NCBI RefSeq assembly: GCF_041146395.1
Contig: NC_090989.1
Span: 120,775,501 to 120,839,500, forward strand
Direction: 5' to 3'
Length of the DNA: 64,000 nucleotides
Source: Eulemur rufifrons
Taxonomy: Eukaryota; Chordata; Mammalia; Primates; Lemuridae
How positions within the stretch are numbered: position 1 is the first letter of the stretch; each line of letters begins with the position of its first letter. This document shows positions 57,301 through 64,000 of the stretch, in pieces. The notes beneath the pieces are model-generated. The model was given only the letters and a program-made list of their open reading frames with translations, searched no databases and was not told where the DNA came from. The translations under genes and the position numbers were made by a program.

Positions 57301-58850
57301 TGTTGGAGATGTTTCAAGCAGGTGGGAGTTCACTCCTCAAGTAATGGCAAATTGGAAGACCTCCCTGTAATGGGGTGAGCTGCCAGGGATCAGCCCTACA
57401 GGAGAAAAGTGACCCATGTCATAATATTCCAGATAACGTGGTACTCAGGCACTCTCAGGTGACACCTGAATTCTAAATGTCAGCTTAGTAGCTGTGAAGC
57501 AGTAAATGATTGTGTTTCGCTCAGAGAGGACTCCCTCCATAATAAAATTTTTCCAACCTCAGAAGTAAACCTTGTGGAGAAGCTGAACATAAGTTCCCTA
57601 GTTTTATCACAGGACAGAATTTGGACAGCAAGTCTGCTGCACACTGGGGGGCAACCTGGTACATTGGACATAGAAGGCACAAGGGGAAACATTTGCTGAT
57701 ATGATTTATTTGATAAAATCCAATTTTCATGAACTTGAGAGTGACGAGCATAGTTTAAAAACAAATTATTTCTCCCAAACCTATTACCCAAATTTCTGAA
57801 CACGGACCCCTTCCCACAGCACCCCCAAGTCAGCTGAAGGAATGAAAGCTCTGTGTGGCAGAGGATACCACAGCTGGGCGCCAGGTGCACTGCAGGGGTC
57901 GCCAGTGCTGGAGGGGCAGGTTGAGCTTCTGACGTGGGAATGGGTGAGCAGCAGTTGTAGGTAAAGTGTTTTTGGAGACTCTGGACTTTCCCGTGAAGTG
58001 GGCTGAGTAGGTTGGATGTGAGAACTCTCAGGGATGGAGACTGATGCATGTGCCCAGGATGTTTATGTGGGCAGAGCCCAGAGATGCTGTTGGGACTGTT
58101 TATACAGCAGCATGAAAACAGTACCCACGAGACCCGGAATGGTGGTAAAGTAAAGTAGCAACGGAGCCCCTATGGTGGCCTGGCCTCCTCCCCGGGTGTG
58201 GATGGCCCCACTGGCTTCAGGGGAGGGAGTGGGGAGGAGAGGAGGGCAGAGCCCAGCACCTGCCAGGCAGGCCGCCATTCCCATTCCAATTCCCAGCACG
58301 CCCCAGGAGCAGACGGGTCAGGGTCAGACATTAGTGCTGTGACAAGGGCACTTCATTCGCCTTCTGCCACATTCATCAAAGGGAGATTAGGAGCAGAGGA
58401 ACGAAGGGAACAGTGAGGCAGGCAGAATGCACCAGCCCAAGCCCAGAAGCCATGGCTCCAGTGCACAGCACAGCCTGGCTTTTCCCAGCCTCATTCTTCT
58501 CTCCCGACCCTCATCTGTCCGCCGTCCGGCTGACTTGCGGCTCCTCAGCCCATAAGTGTCTCCCCATCGGGCTGGTCTCGCCTCAGAGAACCCGCACCAG
58601 CCTTGCAGGGGACGCCTTCTGGGCAAAATCCCAATGTTTCAGTATCTGATTGCTGTCTACAGCTGATCAAATGTGATTTTCCAGTTGAGAGAGAAAAATA
58701 AACTCACTAAAAGAAGGGAGCTAAAACGAAGCTCACCTAAAAGACAAAGGCTTTGCACAATGGCCTGAGCAGGTTGGAAGCTCAACCCTGCAGCCTGGGT
58801 TTTCTGGGGCTTTCAGTAAATGCAGCAAAGACCATGCTTTCCTGTGTCCA
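57301..58850. other. Intronic sequence; possible conserved stretch at 57470-57800
   Basis: No gene is accepted. 57480-58049 is open on the minus strand for 189 codons but resembles no protein. 57470-57800 is AT-rich and repeat-poor with words such as 'gctgatatgatttatttgataaaatccaattttc'. Confidence 0.35.
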
Positions 58851-58857
58851 CATGGAC

Positions 58858-58892
58858 GTATGCATACATATGTATACAGTATAAATACTGTA
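58858..58892. repeat. Cluster of nested palindromes
   Basis: GTATGCATAC (58858-58867), ATACATATGTAT (58864-58875) and TACAGTAT-AA-ATACTGTA (58875-58892) are each perfectly self-complementary and overlap end to end. An alternating purine-pyrimidine neighbourhood continues to about 58925. Confidence 0.85.
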
Positions 58893-58929
58893 CAGGCACA
58901 GGCATACATGTGATATAAGTACACACAGG

Positions 58930-61040
58930 TCAAGAAATCCGATTTTGAGATTGGAAATAATGGCCACTACATGCAGAGCACCTGCAAGGAGTGAGAGTGA
59001 TCAAAGCCCTGGGGGGGAGGGGACAGGACCCCTCTGAAGAGCTGGACACAGGAGCCAGCACCCAGACCGCCTGGTCCTGTGGAAAGGAAGGAAGGCAGAA
59101 GGAGAGGGCAGAGTGAGCGCCACAGATGGGAAGGGTGCAGCAGAGCCTGTGGTCCTCGCGCCGGGCCTGCCAGATGGCTTAAGGAGTGTGTGCTCTGGAG
59201 CGGAGGGTTTAGGGACTTGATAACGCAACTCGTTGGTGGGGCATACCAGAACCTCCTCAAAGGAGGAGAAAATAACAGAGAGAAGAAAGAGGGAAAAGGA
59301 AAAGAAGCAAGGAGAGACAAGTGGTACTGTTTAGAGAGCAGGATATGGAAGAGCTGGTTGGCCTCAATGCTCCCTCCTATGGCGTCTCCTCTCCATCCCT
59401 TCCATCTGGCCTATAACCTCTAGCTCTCTCTCCTTATACCCCTAGCCTGTGATCTGTCCTCATCTAGGGACTCCTGCTGGGAAGGATACTCCAGACATAG
59501 CCTGGGCTACACGCGGTGCCTGGAGTACATCTCTGCGACTGTGAGGCCTTTGCGCCTGCCCTGGCTCCTTCCCCAGCCCCTGCCTCTCCTGCTTCTGGGC
59601 TCAGAGGACGCAGGATGGAAGCATGTGGCTATGACCTGCTTAAGGTCTGTATCCAGCAACCACTTTAGTGGGGCTTCACTGAGGAGGCCCAGAGTGACTC
59701 TCAATCCTATCACTCTGCACCAAGGGACATCCTCCTCTCAGCTTGCCTCAGCTGGCACTAAGCAGAACCAGGGAGGTGCAGGTGGCCCTGAGTAATGGGC
59801 ACTTTGGCTCGCATCCTGAATAGCCTCCCCTGCTCCCAGAGCCCAGCCTCCTTCCACTAGCCACTGCTTCCTCCCCACCTGTCTCCTCTGCAAGGGTTCC
59901 AAGAAACCCCAAGCATCTTTGTGTGGCAAATGCATTTGGAAGCATGAAATCTATTGGAAATCTAATGAGACTGGAGTAAAATAGAGAGACTAATTTAACT
60001 TCTTTCCCCCGTTTGGGATTTGCTGCTGCTGTCTCACATTTGCTTGGTGGTGGGCCTGCCTTCCCTTAGAAGTGCCCGGGGCACAGTCAGCACACCTGAG
60101 TCTCCATGCCAGTGCTGGCCTTCTGCGGAAATCTGTTGCTGCAAGGGTAAAGCAGAGAGCATTACATCAGCTCTGCCTGTGACAGGCCCTTCCAGCGGCT
60201 CTCGAGAGCCTCTGCTGAGGGGGGTGCATTCAGGGAGAGCCTGGCAGGGCTGCTCTGCCTAAAGGGGAGAAGGGACGGGTTAAGTGCATGGAGAGACGCT
60301 GCAGCTGGGAGGCAGGGGAGGGCAATAGGGTGAGCAGCTCAGCTTGAGGGGCCAGCCCAGCCCCGCAGGAGGAGGGAGCCTCAGCTCCTCCATGCACACA
60401 CGGGGTAGGCACCAGCCCTACGGCTGCCTAGAAGGCAGAGAGCTCTGGATCTACTGAGAGAAGGCCAGGGCCCCACACTGTTGTACAGGTTTATTGGTGC
60501 CATGATCACCCGGCACCTGGCGGCCTGGACTCAGAAATGAACAGTCTTTCTTTTCCTGTGAGCAAGTGGTCTGATAGGTGGGCTATCGGCGCTAAGGTGG
60601 AGGAAGTCAGGGAAGAGTTTCAGGCCAGGCCAGGCCAGAGGGTGGTGTGAGGGAAACCCCTGGCTAAAAAGGACCTAGGGAAATACTGTTGTGTGTCTTC
60701 TGGCCACAGGACAGAAAGGCACACAGAGACCATAAGAAAGAGTCTTCCTAAAGGCAAGGAGGAAGATGGGCCCACATGCTCAGCCCTGTTGGGTAAGGCC
60801 CTCACTACAGAAATGACAGCAGCCACCTCCCATGCGCACCTGCCAAGTGCTGGGCTGTGCTGGGCTTTGGCACCCAAGAGCCCGCTCATCCCTCCAACAG
60901 CCCCGGGGACAAATGAGGACAAGACAGGCCCGCTCAGGACAGGCAGTTATCAGGACTACCTTTTAGAAAGCAACTTGGCCATCTGTGTGAGAAGCCCTGG
61001 AAAGTGCCCAGGCTTCACCCAGTAGAGTGGCTAAATGTGA
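58930..61040. other. Intronic sequence, nothing recognised
   Basis: No gene. A short 'ggccaggccaggccaga' direct repeat lies near 60622-60640. Frames of 100-117 codons have no recognisable product. Confidence 0.5.
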
Positions 61041-61044
61041 CGGA

Positions 61045-61265
61045 AGCAGACTGCCACTTGCTAGCTGAGTGGGCATCATGGACAAGGACCAGACACCTGA
61101 TCTCCCTGTACCTCGGTGTTCTCATCTGAAGCACTGGGGGTCGGGGCACCAATTCCATAAGGCCACTGTCAGAGGCAACCAGGCAAGCATAGGCAAAGCT
61201 CTCAGCAGGGAGGCTGGCCCACGGGAGTGCTTGATAGACACGAGCCAGCATTATGCTCGAGTGTC
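61045..61265 (+). repeat. MIR SINE, sense, diverged
   Basis: It shows 'ctgccacttgctagctgagtgggcatcatggacaaggacc...gatctccctgtacctcggtgttctcatctgaagcactggggg...gtgcttgatagacacgagccagcattatg'. Confidence 0.75.
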
Positions 61266-61269
61266 TGGC

Positions 61270-61640
61270 TAAGTACGTAACCCAAAAAGCAAACTGAGAT
61301 CTAGGTACAATATGTTCTTTGAAGTGTTATGCATAATCATTTTTTGAAAAACAGATACAAACCAAATGTCCAACATTACAAAAATTGTTTTGCAAATGAT
61401 ATTATACCCAAAGGTAGACAGCCAAATGGGCAGCCATTAAAAATAAGGGTATCAGTTTTTTATGTCAAAATGCTTGGAATAGATTAGTGGGTACAAAATG
61501 ATAATAAACTGGACAAAGAAGCTACAAGTTAAGGTAAATAGACCAAAATATTAACAGAATTATGGGTATATTTTTCCTTCTCCTTTATTATGTTTAAATT
61601 TTCAAATTTTTGACAGTAGGCATCTGTTAATTCCATACTA
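61270..61640 (+). mobile_element. Old L1 (L1ME/HAL1-like) 3' end, sense
   Basis: It shows 'gatacaaaccaaatgtccaacattacaaaaattg', 'cagccattaaaaataaggg', 'gggtatatttttccttctcctttattatgtttaaattttcaaattttt'. No open frame. Confidence 0.78.
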
Positions 61641-62470
61641 AAAAATTTAATACATTTGAACACAAACGAAAGCATAGGGAGGTACAAGGGAAAGAGAAGC
61701 ATGAGGACAAAGGCAGGCCTTTGGAGGAAGCACCTCTAAGATCAGGAAACACACAGAAAAGAAAGGATAAAACCCATGCAGAGAAAAAAAATTGAGTCTA
61801 TAATAAATTTGAGTTTATAAGGAATGAATATGCAATGTTTGTGGAAATTGTGTTGTGTCTGGAAAAAATAACGATAAATATGTATATGATGTAAATCTTT
61901 TATAATAAATCTGTAAAATCCTGTGAGCTAATACCCATGCCAGCTAGTGTTGCGAGCAGTCTGCAGCGCCCCACGGATGAGCGGGGTTACTGATGCAACA
62001 GCAGAGGGTTAGCTGGGGTGCTCCGAAGCAGCGCCTCCGTCGCCCACATGTAAGGCCATCTGAGGCCTTCAAGGGCAGAGTGAAGCGAGGTGCCCAGCAT
62101 GTCGTACCTCTTTCTAGCATCCACTCAGAGTTCTCTCAACTTCCCTCTCCACACCTGGCTCCCCAGGTCTCTGAGGGACTTGAATCCCATCTCTACCTCC
62201 ACTCTCGGTTCTTCTCTAGTTCCACGTCAAGTCCCACTCCTCTGGAATAGACCCAGAATTAGGGCTCAAAGGGGGAAAGAAATGATTATTTAATAGCAAC
62301 AAATTTCGTGCTATGCCCTGTGCAGGGAGCTGGGGGGTGGCAGTGAATGAGATGGGTGTGGTTTCCTAGAGACCAAATTAATGTCAAGGTATCCTGTGCC
62401 GGGTCAGACCCAGAGTAGGTGCTTCATACCTTGAATGAACAGGTGGGATCACTTAAAAATTACTTTATCC
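61641..62470. other. Intronic sequence; AT-rich first half
   Basis: No gene. 61760-61915 is AT-rich. 62290-62440 weakly resembles L2 3' sequence ('gtgctatgccctgtgcagggagctgg...cagagtaggtgcttcataccttgaatgaac'). Confidence 0.45.
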
Positions 62471-62477
62471 AAGTTAT

Positions 62478-62825
62478 TTGTCGGGGTTGTCCAGAGAAAC
62501 AAAACATACACACACACACATACACACGTTTTGTGTATATACACACACGTACGCACACACATACAGACAGTCAGAGAGTTGCCTCACAGAACTGTGGAGA
62601 CTGACAAGTCCAAAATCTGCAGGATAGCTGGCAGTCTGGAGACCTGGGGAAGAGTTGCAGTTCAAGTCCAAAGGCAGTCTGTTGGCAGAATTGCTCTTCC
62701 TTGGGGGAGGTAAGTCTTTTTGTTGTTTGTTTTTAATTAAAGGTTTCAACTACTTGGATGAGGCCCACCCACATTATGGAGGGTAATGTGCTTGACTCAA
62801 AGTCTACTGATTTAAATGTCAATTT
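62478..62825 (+). repeat. Common mammalian interspersed repeat ('ggttctccagagaaac' type), family not named
   Basis: It shows 'ggggttgtccagagaaacaaaac', a CA-rich stretch, then 'gactgacaagtccaaaatctgcagg', 'cagtctggagacctggggaagagttgcagttc', 'ggcagaattgctcttccttgggggagg' and 'ggatgaggcccacccacattatggagggtaat...caaagtctactgatttaaatgtc'. Family assignment is left open. Confidence 0.75.
62506..62570. repeat. (CA)n/(TA) compound microsatellite
   Basis: Interrupted CA units ('acacacacacacatacacac', then 'tatatacacacacgtacgc'), inside the repeat at 62478-62825. Confidence 0.9.
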
Positions 62826-63052
62826 TTTGTCATCATTTACATGACTTTGCTATTTCACTATCTTCATATAGTATCTCTTCACTTGCCACTATTTTTATCA
62901 ACATGACTGCTATTTGAGGACACACTTGCCCAGGAAAACAAATCTTGCATATACAGAGAGCATCAAACAACTATTGATGTGCTAAGACCCTCCCTGAAGC
63001 CCTCATCTCAAAATCTCCGTCTTGCTCTGTGTCACCGATCCTACACTGTTAT

Positions 63053-63068
63053 ATCATGATATCATGAT
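63053..63068. repeat. Perfect 16-bp palindrome
   Basis: ATCATGATATCATGAT is its own reverse complement. It also consists of an ATCATGAT word repeated head to tail. Confidence 0.9.
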
Positions 63069-63194
63069 CCTTACCAGGCTAATTTAGCCCCCACATTGAG
63101 AGACTCTCCTTAAACTGGTTCCCAAAGCCTCATAAAGGTCCCATTTTTTAATGGTGACTCTATGTTTAATTCATCAAACTGCCAGATTGTTTTC

Positions 63195-63370
63195 CTCTCC
63201 TTGTTTTTTAAATTGATTCATATTAATATTTTACATGTTCATGGGATACATGTCATATGATGTTTTGTTGCATGTATAGAGTGTGTAATGAGCAAGTCAG
63301 GGTATTTGGAGTATTCGTCACTTCAAGTACTAATCATCTCTATGTGTTGGGAACGTTTTTAAATAACAAC
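63195..63370 (-). mobile_element. L1 (L1MA-like) 3' end fragment, reverse orientation
   Basis: The plus strand shows 'tattttacatgttcatgggatacatgtcatatgatgttttgttgcatg', 'gtgtgtaatgagcaagtcagggtatttggagtattcgtcacttc' and 'tgtgttgggaacgtt', the complement of an L1MA-type 3' UTR. Confidence 0.8.
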
Positions 63371-64000
63371 CTTATTTAAAATATACCTTCATAGAAACAT
63401 TTAGAATAAGGTGTGACCGAATATCTAGATACCATGGCCTACCCAACTTGACACATAACATTAATACCAACTTTATACTTTTATTAGGTTCCTTTGTGAG
63501 GAAGAAAGCTGATCCTTGAAGACACCATGACTTGGCCACAGAGTTGTCAGAGCCTAAACTCAAATTCAAACCTGATGACTAAGCAACTTCTCTTTTCACT
63601 CTTCATCTTTTAAATAAAGCAAACGTTGCTTTCCCTTTCTTTTTTCTAACCAACCTTTTCTTCCCACTCAGAAGCCTGGTTTCTGGAGCTTGATATTCAA
63701 ACTCAGAGACCATCTCACAGGAGCCATCCATCCTTCTGATCAATTTTCCAGAATCCCCAAAACATTCAATCATCACACACCAGAGATGCATGCACTGTTC
63801 CATCAGGTACATTCAGTGGGTCCGGCTTACCCTCTGACCTGCCATAAACCCAGTTTGATGTCTGTTGTGACCAGGGCTGATGCTGACCAGCTCTTTCTGC
63901 AAGGATCTGGAATTTTTTCCCCAAATGCTCAAATAAGACCAATTCCTGCCTTCCAGGGACAGATTAACATTACCCTGGCAAATAAACATGTTAAACTTTT
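63371..64000. other. Intronic sequence, nothing recognised
   Basis: Unique noncoding DNA to the end of the window; no gene or named repeat. Confidence 0.5.

Larger units (their letters stand above)
26058..64000 (-). other. EPHB1: EPHB1 intron 3 (partial)
   Basis: All sequence right of the exon is intron upstream of it in gene orientation. The preceding exon, which encodes most of the ephrin-binding domain as a long uninterrupted frame, is not seen: no minus-strand frame in this interval resembles an Eph ligand-binding domain. It carries repeats and several repeat-poor AT-rich stretches described separately. Confidence 0.85.

Noticed and set aside
57480..58049. 189-codon minus-strand open frame as a gene
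   Set aside because: No recognisable domain, no splice or promoter context, and another open frame overlaps it on the same strand. Kept only as a possible noncoding point of interest.

Overview
The window is intronic DNA from a nuclear primate genome, most likely a lemur-type strepsirrhine. Two dimeric Alu elements have the strepsirrhine structure, with an inserted TATATATATTTTAGTTGGCC segment in the linker and a right arm reading TTGCTCAGGCTGG. A young L1 has the lemur-style 3' UTR. Both kinds of element are flanked by clean target-site duplications. The rest of the repeat content (MIR, L2, MER5, MER1, old L1M) is the usual eutherian background. There is no bacterial, plasmid or viral gene content.

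Only one cellular coding exon is supported. It lies on the minus strand at 25902-26057, is exactly 156 bp, and has a consensus acceptor and donor. It encodes the cysteine-rich (Eph receptor-like, EGF-like) module of an ephrin type-B receptor. The residues match EPHB1 (exon 4 of the receptor) rather than EPHB2 or EPHB3. EPHB1 is a very long gene with large introns, so a 64 kb window holding a single exon is expected. Positions 26058-64000 are the upstream intron (intron 3) and 1-25901 the downstream intron (intron 4). No neighbouring exon was recognised.

Layout from left to right. At 1-21.3 kb, intron 4 carries L2 pieces in both orientations, many MIRs, a lemur Alu inserted inside a MIR at about 4.1-4.5 kb, an internally deleted MER1-type hAT element at about 6.2 kb, an old L1M at 11.3-12.6 kb and a MER5 at 18.5 kb. 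At 21.36-22.85 kb there is a young, 5'-truncated L1 with an unbroken ORF2 C-terminal frame. From 22.9 to 25.9 kb the sequence is mostly unique up to the exon. At 26-64 kb, intron 3 carries a second lemur Alu at an (AT)n tract (32.1-32.5 kb), LINE 3' ends near 33, 34 and 61.4 kb, an L1M at 50.2-51.4 kb, long L2 blocks at 43.8-44.6 and 54.1-55.0 kb, and several repeat-poor AT-rich stretches that are plausible but unproven conserved noncoding elements.

The long ORFs outside the exon and the young L1 look like chance open frames or relics inside old repeats. I found no convincing RNA gene, CRISPR array or new multi-gene system. The points most worth checking are the two apparent substitutions in the EPHB1 exon, the near-perfect inverted repeats at 40.2-40.3 kb and 27.7-27.9 kb, the G-rich duplicated 3' UTR of the L1, and the candidate intronic regulatory stretches.
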